DNA of 64,000 bases, taken from Acidimicrobiales bacterium (GTDB lineage Bacteria; Actinomycetota; Acidimicrobiia; Acidimicrobiales; Iamiaceae). Location of the stretch: assembly GCA_030448105.1 (NCBI GenBank), contig JAUJNP010000016.1, forward strand, positions 453-64,452, in the 5' to 3' direction. The number at the start of each line of letters is the position of its first letter. Position 1 is the first letter of the stretch. The position numbers were made by a program, and so were the translations under genes. Below are positions 45,445-53,765 of this stretch, piece by piece. The notes under the pieces were generated by a model. It worked only from the letters and a program-made list of their open reading frames with translations, was not told the origin of the DNA and ran no database searches.

Positions 45445-45553
45445 GGGACGATGGTGCCGTCGTGGATCGTCAGGGTTTGGTCCGGGCGGGCGCCGGGGGG
45501 ACGATGGTGCCGTCGTGGATCGTCAGGGTTTGGTCCGGGCGGGCGCCGGGGGG
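45445..45553. repeat. 53-bp perfect tandem duplication in the recF 3' end
   Basis: Positions 45445-45497 and 45498-45550 are identical, and the match runs 3 bases further. The period of 53 bp is not a multiple of three, so it shifts the recF frame. See recF. Confidence 0.95.
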
Positions 45554-46612
45554 CAGGGCGCCGGCGGTGGTGAGGATCGTCTGGCCGGCCGGCAGGTGGG
45601 CCAGGAGCGCGTCGCTGCGGCCGGGGTCGAGCTCGGAGAAGACGTCGTCGAGCAGCAGCACCGGCGGCGTACCCGTGGCCACCGCCACCACCCGGTGGGC
45701 GGCCAGGCGCAGGGCCAGGGCCAGCGACCGCTGCTCCCCCTGGGAGGCGTGGGTGCGGGCCGGGAGGCCACGGAGGCGCAACTCGAGCTCGTCGCGGTGG
45801 GGGCCGACGAGGCTCAACCCCCGCCGCAGGTCCTCGGGCCGGCCGGCGGCCAGCGCTCCCGCGAGGCCGCCGTCGACCCTCGACCAGGCCGGCGCGTAGA
45901 TCGCCTCCACGGCCACTTCCCGTTGGGCCACCTCGGCGTAGGCCACGCCCACCGCCGGCGCCAGCTCGGCCAGCAGGTCGGTCCGGGCCCGGGCCAGCGC
46001 CTCGCCGGCGGTGGCCAGCTTGGCGTCCCAGACGTCGAGGGTGAGCTCGACCTCAGGGCTCAGGCGTCCGCCGGCCTGCTTCAGGAGGGCGTTTCGCTGG
46101 CGCAGCACCCGGTCGACCTCGCCCCGCACCCCGTCGTTGCGGGGGTGCAGGGCCACCAGGGTGTCGTCCAGGAAGCGGCGCCGCTCCCCCGGCCCGGCCT
46201 TCACCAGAGCCAGGTCGTCGGGGGAGAACACCGTGACCCGGAGCGCCCCGAGCAGGTCCCGCGCCCGGCGCAGCGGCTGGCGGTTCACCTGGGCCCGGTT
46301 GCGCCCCCCCGCCACCAGCTCGGCCTCCAGCAGCAGCTCCCGACCGTCGCGCTCGACCTCGCCCCGGACCACCGCCCGATCGGCACCGTCGCGGATCAGC
46401 GCGTCGGGCGGCGCCCCCCGGAACGACCCCAGCGTGGCCAGGTAGGCCACCGCCTCGAGCAGGTTGGTCTTGCCCTGTCCGTTGGCACCCAGCACCGCGG
46501 TGAGCCCGGGGGCGAAGGTGACATCGGCCTCCGCGTAGCCCCGAAAGTCGGTCAACCAGAGGCGACGGAGCCTCAGGCCCGCTGATCGCCCGCTCGCCTT
46601 CGGCTCGCTCAA
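45470..46612 (-). CDS. recF: RecF recombination/replication-repair ATPase, C-terminus reframed
   Basis: 380 residues. It has an SMC-like ATPase with Walker A VLGANGQGKTNLLEAV, the signature ASQGEQRSLALALRL and Walker B PPVLLLDDVFSELD. RecF loads RecA at gapped DNA with RecO/RecR. The last nine residues (PPAPARTKP) come from a 53-bp tandem duplication. Without it the frame would read on as VPGGGVDGAREAARLHLGG and stop at 45372-45374, overlapping the dciA ATG; 1241 minus 53 is 1188 nt, or 396 codons. All catalytic motifs precede the lesion. TTG start overlaps the dnaN stop (TTGA). Confidence 0.92.
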   Translation of the reverse strand: MSEPKASGRSAGLRLRRLWLTDFRGYAEADVTFAPGLTAVLGANGQGKTNLLEAVAYLATLGSFRGAPPDALIRDGADRAVVRGEVERDGRELLLEAELVAGGRNRAQVNRQPLRRARDLLGALRVTVFSPDDLALVKAGPGERRRFLDDTLVALHPRNDGVRGEVDRVLRQRNALLKQAGGRLSPEVELTLDVWDAKLATAGEALARARTDLLAELAPAVGVAYAEVAQREVAVEAIYAPAWSRVDGGLAGALAAGRPEDLRRGLSLVGPHRDELELRLRGLPARTHASQGEQRSLALALRLAAHRVVAVATGTPPVLLLDDVFSELDPGRSDALLAHLPAGQTILTTAGALPPGARPDQTLTIHDGTIVPPAPARTKP

Positions 46613-47700
46613 ACGCGAACGGGCATCAGGAGGTACAGGAACTCCGAGCCCTCCACGGAGCGGACCACCGCCGGCTTCTGATGGTCGACGGTCTCCAGGG
46701 TGATCTCGTCGCCGGGGGTCACCTCGATGCCGTCGAGCAGGTACTCGGGGTTGAACGCCACGGTGAGCTCGGCGCCCTCGTACTTGGCGTCCAGCTGCTC
46801 GTGGGCCTGGCCGACGTCCTGGGTGATGGCCACCAGCTCCAACCCGTCACCGTTCATCGACAACCGCACCGGTGTGGCCTCCCGGGCCATCAGCTTCACC
46901 CGTCGCACCGCGTCGATGAGGGGTTCGCGCCCCACCGTGAGCCGGTTGGGGTAGCTGCTCGGGATGAGGCCCCGGTAGTTGGGGAACTCCCCCTCGATGA
47001 GGCGGGTGGTGAGACGCACGGAGGCGATCTCGAAGGTGGCGTCGCGCTCTCCGAGGCGCAGCGTGACCTCCTCGGCCCCGGCGAGGAGGCGTTCGAGCTC
47101 GCGCAGGGCCCGGGACGGGACCAGCACGCTCTGGCCCTCCCGGAGGACGCTGGTGCCCGGCAGGTCCCGCACCGCCAACCGGTAGGAGTCGGTGGCCACC
47201 AGGCGCAAGCCACCCGACTCCGGCGTCATGAGCACCCCGGTGAGGATGGGACGGGCGTCGTCCGCGCTGGCCGCGGGAACCACCTGGCGGAGGGCAGCGG
47301 CGAAGTCGCCCGACGCCAGGGTGACGGCCTCGCCCGCCGGTGCCCCGAGGCGGGGGAACTCGTCGGCCGGCAGCACCCGGATCGACGACTCGAAGCGCCC
47401 CGAGCTGATGTGGGCCTCGTCTCCTTCGGTGGCCACGCTGACGCTGCCGGCATCGAGGGAGCGGGCCACGTCCGAGGCGATCCGTGACGGCAACACGGTG
47501 ACGCCGTCCCCGTCGCCCGCCACGGTGGCCTCCACGCCGATGGTGAGGTCGAGGTCGCTGCCGGTCAGTGACAGGGTGTCGCCCGCCACCTCGAGGCGCA
47601 CCCCCGACAGCACCGGCAGGGAGCCACCCCGGTTCGCCACCGCCCGCCCTGCGGCGCCGAGGGCGTCGACGAGCACATCACGCTCACATCGGAACTTCAC
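46609..47700 (-). CDS. dnaN: DNA polymerase III beta sliding clamp
   Basis: 363 residues in three similar domains, beginning VKFRCERDVLVDALGAAGRA with a GTG start and AAGGAGA upstream, and ending in FLYLLMPVRV. The C-terminal hydrophobic end forms the client-binding pocket. It is the ring that tethers DNA polymerase. It is followed by recF with a 4-nt overlap and preceded by the likely oriC. Confidence 0.96.
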   Translation of the reverse strand: MKFRCERDVLVDALGAAGRAVANRGGSLPVLSGVRLEVAGDTLSLTGSDLDLTIGVEATVAGDGDGVTVLPSRIASDVARSLDAGSVSVATEGDEAHISSGRFESSIRVLPADEFPRLGAPAGEAVTLASGDFAAALRQVVPAASADDARPILTGVLMTPESGGLRLVATDSYRLAVRDLPGTSVLREGQSVLVPSRALRELERLLAGAEEVTLRLGERDATFEIASVRLTTRLIEGEFPNYRGLIPSSYPNRLTVGREPLIDAVRRVKLMAREATPVRLSMNGDGLELVAITQDVGQAHEQLDAKYEGAELTVAFNPEYLLDGIEVTPGDEITLETVDHQKPAVVRSVEGSEFLYLLMPVRV

Positions 47701-47949
47701 GCTCGTCGGTCTCCTTCTGCTTTCCCTGCTGGTTGTCGTAGAAGATCGTGGTGGAAGTAGTAGGGCCTGTGGATTGTGGATTACCAGGCGTCCGGGCCGG
47801 TCAGGCCGTCCGCGGTTCGCGGTGGGTCGTCCACAGCGTCTCACAGCGGGGCCGCCGGGCGGGGCTACCCGTCGCCTTCCCGGCCGCCCGGTCCACTGCT
47901 CTCCCGGCCTTGCCCACAGCTCGGCGCACAGGCCCGCGTGCCACGCCCC
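47701..47949. other. Probable replication origin (oriC), dnaA-dnaN intergenic region
   Basis: Four DnaA-box-like 9-mers lie here: TGTGGATTG (47768-47776) overlapping TGTGGATTA (47775-47783), TCGTCCACA (47827-47835) and TTGCCCACA (47910-47918). The last two are each one base from TTGTCCACA. The 47725-47785 part is the least GC-rich stretch and could unwind. Mycobacterium and Streptomyces have oriC at this place. Confidence 0.65.
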
Positions 47950-49329
47950 TCAGCCCTTCCGGATGTCCTGGATCAGGGCCTGCACCTGGTGGAAGACCTG
48001 CTTGCGCTCCTGCATCAGCGCCGCGATCTTCTCCACGGCGTGGATCACGGTGGTGTGGTCGCGACCACCGAACTCCCGGGCGATGGCCGGGTAGCTCAAG
48101 TCGGTGAGCTCGCGCACCACGTACATGGCCACCTGGCGGGCGATCACGAGGGGACGCCGGCGGCTCTTGCCCTGGAGCTCCTCGACCGAGAAGCCGAACA
48201 TCTCGGAGGTCTTGTCCAGGATCACCCGGGGCGTGATGGGCCGAGGGTGGCGCTCACCGAGGATGTCGGAGAGGATGCCTTCGGCCAACGTCACGTCGAG
48301 GGGCTGTTCGTAGAGGTTGGCGTAGGCGGTGACCCGGGTGAGGGCGCCCTCGAGGGCCCGGATGTTGTCGGTGATGTTCTCGGCGATGAAGTCGAGCACC
48401 TCGTCGGGCACGACCCCCGGGGTGCGCTGGGCCTTCTTGCGCAGGATGGCGGTGCGGGTCTCGACGTCGGGCGGCTGGATGTCGGTGATCAGGCCCATCA
48501 TGAAGCGGGTGCGGAGGCGGCGCTCGAGGGTGCTGATGGCGTCGGGGGCCCGGTCGGAGGTGAGGACGATCTGGCTGCCCCGGTCGTGCAGCTCGTTGAA
48601 GGTGTGGAAGAACTCCTCCTGGAAGCGCTCCGCCTTCTCGATGAACTGGATGTCGTCGACGAGCAGCACGTCGACCTCGCGCCAGCGCTTCTTGAACTCG
48701 GCGCCGCCCTCGAGCCTGATGGATTCCACGAACTCGTTGAGGAAGCTCTCGCTGGAGACGTAGCGGACGAGCTTGTCCGGGTAGTTCTCGGCCACGTAGT
48801 GGGCTATGGCTTGCAACAGGTGGGTCTTGCCGAGGCCGGCGTCGCCGTAGATGAACAGCGGGTTGTAGAAGCGGCCAGGGGTCTCGGCCACCGAGAGGGC
48901 GGCCGCCTGGGCGAAGCGGTTCGACGGGCCGGTGACAAAGGCGTCGAAGGTGTAGCTGGCTCCGGTGACGGCGCCCGGGCGGGCGGCGGCCGGGGCGGGT
49001 TCGGGCTGGTGGGCCCGGCCGTTGTCGGCGCCGATCAACTCATCGAGGGGGTCGATGGCAGGGGGTGGCGGCGGCGCGGCCAGCGCCCGCACCTCCACGC
49101 TGAAGTCGATGTCGCCGCCGTTCACGGTACGTAGGGCGTCGGCCACGAGGGGGCGGAAGCGTCCGTCCACCCGCTCCCGGGCGAAGGGGCTGGCCACCCC
49201 GAGCACGAGGTGCGATCCCTCCAGCGACAGGGGCTCGGTGCCCGAGAAGGTGGACATCCACACCCCCTCGGCCACCTGCTCGCGGAGCAGGCTGGAGCAG
49301 TCTGCCCACAGGCGCTCCGCATCTCCCAT
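47950..49329 (-). CDS. dnaA: Chromosomal replication initiator DnaA
   Basis: 459 residues. Domain I (WADCSSLLREQVAEGVWMST) is followed by a Pro/Ala-rich domain II, the AAA+ domain III (Walker A IYGDAGLGKTHLLQAI, Walker B VLLVDDIQFI, sensor SDRAPDAISTLERRLRTRF) and the DNA-binding domain IV with the signature FGGRDHTTVIHAVEKI. It binds DnaA boxes and opens oriC. ATG at 49329 behind GAGGGG at 10 nt. Confidence 0.96.
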   Translation of the reverse strand: MGDAERLWADCSSLLREQVAEGVWMSTFSGTEPLSLEGSHLVLGVASPFARERVDGRFRPLVADALRTVNGGDIDFSVEVRALAAPPPPPAIDPLDELIGADNGRAHQPEPAPAAARPGAVTGASYTFDAFVTGPSNRFAQAAALSVAETPGRFYNPLFIYGDAGLGKTHLLQAIAHYVAENYPDKLVRYVSSESFLNEFVESIRLEGGAEFKKRWREVDVLLVDDIQFIEKAERFQEEFFHTFNELHDRGSQIVLTSDRAPDAISTLERRLRTRFMMGLITDIQPPDVETRTAILRKKAQRTPGVVPDEVLDFIAENITDNIRALEGALTRVTAYANLYEQPLDVTLAEGILSDILGERHPRPITPRVILDKTSEMFGFSVEELQGKSRRRPLVIARQVAMYVVRELTDLSYPAIAREFGGRDHTTVIHAVEKIAALMQERKQVFHQVQALIQDIRKG

Positions 49330-49837
49330 GAGCAGGTCGCCCCTCTGTATCCGACGTAACCCACAACTGGGTCCACACCCTGTGGACCGACGAGGTGGAC
49401 CCCACCGTCGCCGGTGCGGACCCCCCTGATGTGCCTGTGATTGGTGCCCGTCGGAAGCGGTCCGACCGACCCGCTCCCCGGCGAGCGTTGGGCACCGTAG
49501 CACCCGTCCTTCGAACCTGCGCAAGGCCCTCGGTGGCCCGCGACGGCGCCGCCGAGGGCCTTCGAGCACGGGTGGTCGGCGGCGGGCCCGGCGGTGGGCC
49601 GGGGGTCGGTCGGCCCGGCTGGCGCCGCCCGGTGCCATCGCCACGAGGGGGCGACCCTGGAGGCGGCGCCGCCTTGCCGGGGTGCAGGCGCGACCTCTAG
49701 CGTCGGACGTCGGCGTGTCCATCGCGCCCGGTGTGCCCCGGCTCTTGTCGTCGGCCCCGAGGACCACCCCGACGCCCACCCGAGGGCCCGGGCCGGCGCG
49801 GTGCCCGAGGAGGCCTGCGTGCCCGAGGAGGCAACCA
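49330..49837. other. dnaA-rpmH divergent intergenic region
   Basis: 508 bp without a supported gene. It must hold the dnaA and rpmH promoters. Near dnaA, GGTCCACA (49370-49377) and TGTGGACC (49381-49388) form an inverted pair of incomplete DnaA boxes that could serve autoregulation, with ACCCACAA just before them. The rest is very GC-rich with several short dyads (for example 49542-49560 GGCGCCGCC). A GAGGAGG ribosome site precedes rpmH. Confidence 0.5.
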
Positions 49838-49972
49838 GTGAAGCGCACCTACCAGCCCAACGTCCGCAAACGGGCCAAGCGTCACGGGTTCCGCAAGCGG
49901 ATGGCGACCCGGGCGGGGCGGGCCGTGGTGCGGGCTCGGCGCCAAAAGGGCCGGGCGCGCCTGTCGGCTTGA
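49838..49972 (+). CDS. rpmH: Ribosomal protein bL34
   Basis: 44 residues, GTG start with GAGGAGG upstream. [20 protein letters not shown] is the standard L34 start, and the protein is strongly basic throughout. It belongs to the large ribosomal subunit. The stop overlaps the TTG start of rnpA. Confidence 0.97.
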   Translation: MKRTYQPNVRKRAKRHGFRKRMATRAGRAVVRARRQKGRARLSA

Positions 49973-50343
49973 TCTGGCGGGTTCGCGACCGTGGCTCCTT
50001 CGTCGATCTGGCCCGCCGTGGGCGCCGGGCGCGCCACGGCCCCCTGTCGGTGACCTACCTGGCGGCCGCGCCCGGCCGAGGTGCCCCCGACGGACCGCCG
50101 CGGGTGGCCTACGCCGTGGGCCGGTCGCTGGGCGGCGCGGTGGAGCGCAACCAGCTTCGCCGCCGCCTGCGGGCGGCGGTTCGGGAGCTCGCCGCCGAGG
50201 AGCAGGGTCCGCTGCGGCCCGGCACCTACCTAGTCGGGGCCGGGCCGGACGCTCCAGGCCTCGCGTACCCGGACTTGAAGGCTGCCATCGCCGCCGCCGC
50301 GTGGGCGGCCGTGACCGCCGATGCCCGCCGGGGACCACGGTGA
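49969..50343 (+). CDS. rnpA: Ribonuclease P protein component
   Basis: 124 residues. TTG at 49969 overlaps the rpmH stop (TTGA). The RNase P signature region [20 protein letters not shown] contains the conserved basic RNR-like stretch that binds pre-tRNA leader and P RNA. The first residues are shorter than in E. coli RnpA. The stop overlaps the GTG of yidD (GTGA). Confidence 0.92.
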   Translation: MIWRVRDRGSFVDLARRGRRARHGPLSVTYLAAAPGRGAPDGPPRVAYAVGRSLGGAVERNQLRRRLRAAVRELAAEEQGPLRPGTYLVGAGPDAPGLAYPDLKAAIAAAAWAAVTADARRGPR

Positions 50344-50654
50344 GCGACGTCACACCCGCGGTCGGTAACACTGCCGGGCCGGTGACGCGCGCCCTCCTGG
50401 GGGTGGTGCGGGCCTACCAGGCCCTCCGCCACGGCCGGCCCAGCCCGTGTCGCTTCTCGCCCTCCTGCTCGGAGTACGCGGTGGGGGCACTCGGTGGCCA
50501 CGGTGCCCTCCGGGGCACCGGGTTGGCCATCGCCCGCCTCGCACGCTGTCAGCCGTGGGGTGGCCAGGGGTGGGATCCGGTCCCCGAGCCCTCCCCTCGG
50601 CACGCTCGTCGGGGCGCTCCCCTCCCGCCCCTCGCTGACCGGAAGGCCCCCTGA
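50340..50654 (+). CDS. yidD: YidD membrane-insertion efficiency factor
   Basis: 104 residues. The conserved core RPSPCRFSPSCSEYAVGALG, with its Cys pair, is followed by ARCQPWGGQGWDPVPEP. YidD helps YidC-dependent membrane insertion. GTG overlaps the rnpA stop and TGATG links it to yidC, so rpmH-rnpA-yidD-yidC form one coupled operon. Confidence 0.95.
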   Translation: MSDVTPAVGNTAGPVTRALLGVVRAYQALRHGRPSPCRFSPSCSEYAVGALGGHGALRGTGLAIARLARCQPWGGQGWDPVPEPSPRHARRGAPLPPLADRKAP

Positions 50655-52138
50655 TGTTCGACGCCCTCGCCACCGCGCTCTCGTGGTTCTACGAGCTCAC
50701 CCACTCCTTCGGCGGGGCGATCATGCTGCTCACCCTGGCGATCATGGTGCTGCTCACCCCGCTCACCCTCAAGGGCACCCGCTCCATGATCGCCATGCAG
50801 CGGCTGCAGCCGGAGATGAAGAAGCTGCAGAACCGCTACAAGGACGACCGCCAGAAGCTCAACGAAGAGATGATGAAGTTCTACAAGGAGCACAGCATCA
50901 ATCCGGTGGGCGGGTGCCTGCCACTGCTGCTCCAGATGCCGGTGTTCTTCGTGCTCTACCGGGTGCTGATCGGGTTGACCGACCATGCTCCCTACGGTTC
51001 GGACATGGGCCGGGCGGTCGCCTTGGCCGCCCGCGATCCTCAGGCCGCATATGGCGGGTTCGGTCACTTCGAGCCCGCCTACCTCGACCGATCCTCGCAG
51101 TTGTTCCGGGATCTCTCGAACGTGAGCCAGATGAAGTCGTTCGGGCTGGACCTGGCCGACACTGCCTCCAACGTGATCAGCCAGGGCGTGGTGAGCGCGC
51201 TCCCCTACCTCGCCCTCATAGCCATCATTGGAGTCACCGCCTGGTACCAGCAGAAGCAGATCCAGGGCCGCAACCCGCAGCTGGCCCAGCAGGTGAACCC
51301 TCAGCAGCAGATGATCATGAAGATCATGCCGTTCTTCCTGCCGATCATCTCTTTCACGCTTCCGGCGGGCGTGGTCTTGTACTTCCTCGTCTCCAACCTC
51401 TATCGCATCGGCCAGCAGGCGTTCATCACCCGCACCATGTACGGCGACGGCCAGGGCGGGGCGGCGATCGACACCACCGCCCGGGAAGCCGCCGAGCCCC
51501 GCCCCGGCTTCTTCGGGCAGCTCAAGGAGATCGCCACCGCCGGCCAGAGCCGCCCCGGAAACGTTTCCGAAGAAGGACGGGGCAAGGGTAGGACGGGCGC
51601 GGCCCAGGGGCGGTCCCCAGAGAGGGGCGCGAAGGCGGGGGGCGAGAAGGCCGGCCGTGCCAAGGGGGGCGGGTCGAAGTACAGCGGGGCGAAGGGCAGC
51701 GGGGCGAAGGGCGCCGGCGCCAACGCGCGCGGCTCGAAGGCAGCTCGCGCCAAGGCCACCGGCGCTGAGACGGGCGAGGCCAAGGCCGGTGGTGCCGCGG
51801 GGGCTGCGACCGCCGGCGGTGCCACCGCCCGGGGGGCCCACGCCGCCGGCTCCCACAAGCGCGGTGCAGGGGCTGCCAAGGCCGACTCCGCTGCCCCGGG
51901 CAACGGCGCGCAGCGTGGTCGGCCCCAGCGGCCGCGGCCACCCGCCACCGGCGCCACCATCCCGCCCGCCGGCAACGGGAAGGGAGGCGACGCCTTGGCG
52001 TCGGCGCCGGATGGTGCGGGCGGCCCTACGAGGACCAACGGGGCCGACGAGACCAAACGGCCGTCGCGGGCCGCCCCTTCCCGCAGACCACCACCGGCGG
52101 ACCCCAACCGGTCCCGCACGAAGAAGCGAAGGAAGTAG
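50654..52138 (+). CDS. yidC: YidC/OxaI membrane protein insertase with long basic tail
   Basis: 494 residues. The insertase core (1-275) has the expected hydrophobic helices, GGAIMLLTLAIMVLLTPLTL, VGGCLPLLLQMPVFFVLYRV and ILPFFLPIISFTLPAGVVLY-type segments, and the basic cytoplasmic loop KKLQNRYKDDRQKL. The last 200 residues are Gly/Ala/Lys/Arg-rich repeats (GAKGSGAKGAGANARG), far longer than usual. Basic YidC tails bind ribosomes, so this may favour co-translational insertion. Confidence 0.94.
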   Translation: MFDALATALSWFYELTHSFGGAIMLLTLAIMVLLTPLTLKGTRSMIAMQRLQPEMKKLQNRYKDDRQKLNEEMMKFYKEHSINPVGGCLPLLLQMPVFFVLYRVLIGLTDHAPYGSDMGRAVALAARDPQAAYGGFGHFEPAYLDRSSQLFRDLSNVSQMKSFGLDLADTASNVISQGVVSALPYLALIAIIGVTAWYQQKQIQGRNPQLAQQVNPQQQMIMKIMPFFLPIISFTLPAGVVLYFLVSNLYRIGQQAFITRTMYGDGQGGAAIDTTAREAAEPRPGFFGQLKEIATAGQSRPGNVSEEGRGKGRTGAAQGRSPERGAKAGGEKAGRAKGGGSKYSGAKGSGAKGAGANARGSKAARAKATGAETGEAKAGGAAGAATAGGATARGAHAAGSHKRGAGAAKADSAAPGNGAQRGRPQRPRPPATGATIPPAGNGKGGDALASAPDGAGGPTRTNGADETKRPSRAAPSRRPPPADPNRSRTKKRRK

Positions 52139-52143
52139 CCACC

Positions 52144-52881
52144 GTGGAATGGGTTGAGACGACCGGCAAGACCGTCGAGGAGGCCAAGGACCTCGCCCTG
52201 GACCAGCTGGGGGTGGACACCCAGGACGCCGAGTTCGAGGTGCTGGAGGAGCCCCGCACCGGCCTGTTCGGCCGGGTGCGAGGCGAGGCGCGGGTCCGGG
52301 CCCGGGTGGCGCCGCGCCAGCAACGTCCACGCCAGGATCGCTCCAGCCGGAACAAGGGGAGCGCAGCGCCCAAGGCGTTCACCGGCGGGGGCGGCACCGA
52401 GGCAATGGCGTCGACCTCACGTCCCCGGACCGGCCGGCGGCCCGGCGCGGCCGGGTCCGCCACCGTGGCCGCCGCGGCGCCGGCACCCGACACCGCAGGA
52501 CCGGCCCCGGGAGGGAGGACCGTGGACGAGATCGTCAGCGTGGAGGCCCAGGCCGACATCATGGAGTCGTTTCTCGAAGGCCTGCTCGACGCCTTCGGTG
52601 CCTCTGCCTCCGTGAACCGGCGGGCGGTCGACGAGGAAACGCTCGAGCTGGCGGTGGAGGGCGACGACCTCGGCCTGCTCATCGGGCCCAAGGGCCAGAC
52701 CCTGGGCGCCGTCCAGGAGTTGGCCCGCACGGTCGTGCAGCGCCGGGCGGCCGGGACCCATGAAGGCCGGGTGCGCATCGACGTGAGCGGCTACCGCCAG
52801 CACCGCCGTGAAGCGCTGGAGCGCGTCACCCGCCAGGTGGCCGAGGAGGTCCACCGCTCGGGAGCCCGCAAGGCGCTGTAA
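52144..52881 (+). CDS. jag: Jag/KhpB RNA-binding protein, truncated before its R3H domain
   Basis: 245 residues, GTG start. The Jag-N domain (EWVETTGKTVEEAKDLALDQ) is followed by an Arg/Ala linker and a KH domain (GDDLGLLIGPKGQTLGAVQE). The frame stops at TAA after EVHRSGARKAL. The codons directly after the TAA, in the same frame, encode the missing R3H domain, so GAA to TAA is the simplest explanation (family members read ...KALEPMS...). Jag/KhpB binds RNA and affects division and envelope synthesis. Confidence 0.88.
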   Translation: MEWVETTGKTVEEAKDLALDQLGVDTQDAEFEVLEEPRTGLFGRVRGEARVRARVAPRQQRPRQDRSSRNKGSAAPKAFTGGGGTEAMASTSRPRTGRRPGAAGSATVAAAAPAPDTAGPAPGGRTVDEIVSVEAQADIMESFLEGLLDAFGASASVNRRAVDEETLELAVEGDDLGLLIGPKGQTLGAVQELARTVVQRRAAGTHEGRVRIDVSGYRQHRREALERVTRQVAEEVHRSGARKAL

Positions 52882-52884
52882 CCG

Positions 52885-53004
52885 ATGAGCGCGGCCGACC
52901 GCACGGTCGTGCACGACACCGCCAACACCATCGAGGGCGTGGGTACCGCCTCCGAGGGCGAGGAGCCCCGCCGCCGGGTGGTGATCGTCCCCGCCGAGGG
53001 CTGA
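52885..53004 (+). pseudogene. Detached R3H domain of jag
   Basis: 39 codons from ATG 52885, in frame with jag two codons after its TAA. DRTVVHDTANTIEGVGTASE followed by GEEPRRRVVIV is the R3H motif (R/TxxxH) with its conserved SEGEEPxRRVVI end. It could be made as a separate peptide from the ATG, or by readthrough. There is no good ribosome site of its own, so coupling to the jag stop would be needed. Confidence 0.8.
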
Positions 53005-53012
53005 CTCGAGCG

Positions 53013-53648
53013 GTGGAGGCGGCCCCACCAACCTCGACCGCCCTCGTCGAGGTGCTCAGCGAGGGGCGCTCGCGGGGGTACCTCGGTCCCGGCCCGGTGG
53101 AGGACCACATCACCCATGCGAGAGGCTTCGCTGATCACGCCTCCCGTCCCGGCCGGGTGCTGGACCTGGGCAGCGGCGGTGGGATACCGGGTTTCGTGCT
53201 GGCCGTCGAGTGCTGGCCCGACGCGACCTGGGTGCTGCTCGAGGCCGGTGCACGCCGCGCCCAGTTCCTACAGCACGGCGTCGACGTCCTCGGCCTGGCC
53301 GACCGGGTGGCGGTGGTGCGGGGTCGAGCCGAGGAGGCGGCGCGAGCACCGGAACACCGCGGGAAGTTCGACCTGGTGGTGGCACGCGGGTTCGCCCGGC
53401 CGGGGGTGACCGCCGAGTGCGCGGCACCCTTCCTTCGCCCCGAAGGCGCGCTGGTGGTTTCGGACCCCCCCAGCGGGGCCGGCGATCGTTGGTTCCCGGC
53501 CGGGCTGGCGGTCCTCGGCTTGGTCATGGACCCGGTGCAGCCCACGCGGTCGTCGGGCGCACACTTCGTCCGCCTTCGCCAGGCCACGCCCTGCCCGGAC
53601 CGATTTCCCCGCCGCACCGGCGTCCCCGCCAAACGTCCGCTGTTCTGA
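53013..53648 (+). CDS. rsmG: 16S rRNA (guanine-N7) methyltransferase RsmG (GidB)
   Basis: 211 residues, GTG start. The SAM-binding motif VLDLGSGGGIPGFVLAV is followed by VLLEAGARRAQFLQ and FDLVVARGFARPG, all typical of RsmG, which methylates G527 of 16S rRNA. Loss gives low-level streptomycin resistance in many bacteria. It ends 1 nt before the first parS site. Confidence 0.93.
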   Translation: MEAAPPTSTALVEVLSEGRSRGYLGPGPVEDHITHARGFADHASRPGRVLDLGSGGGIPGFVLAVECWPDATWVLLEAGARRAQFLQHGVDVLGLADRVAVVRGRAEEAARAPEHRGKFDLVVARGFARPGVTAECAAPFLRPEGALVVSDPPSGAGDRWFPAGLAVLGLVMDPVQPTRSSGAHFVRLRQATPCPDRFPRRTGVPAKRPLF

Positions 53649-53649
53649 C

Positions 53650-53663
53650 GTTTCACGTGGAAC
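53650..53663. promoter_or_regulatory. parS site 1
   Basis: GTTTCACGTGGAAC matches the bacterial parS core GTTTCACGTGAAAC with one difference. It is the ParB loading site, in the rsmG-parA gap. Confidence 0.9.
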
Positions 53664-53705
53664 AGAGGACGCTGGGGAGGGTCCCCGTTGTGCCGCACGC
53701 CGGAC

Positions 53706-53719
53706 GTTTCACGTGGAAC
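53706..53719. promoter_or_regulatory. parS site 2
   Basis: An identical 14-mer, 56 bp from site 1 and in the same orientation. Confidence 0.9.
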
Positions 53720-53765
53720 CGCGGGAAGCTTGACCTCGGGTGCGCCTCCGGCGAGGATGGCCGCC

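Noticed and set aside
49330-49837. oriC in the dnaA-rpmH gap instead of the dnaA-dnaN gap
   Set aside because: Only truncated or poorly matching DnaA boxes occur here, whereas the dnaA-dnaN gap has four better-matching boxes and a less GC-rich segment.
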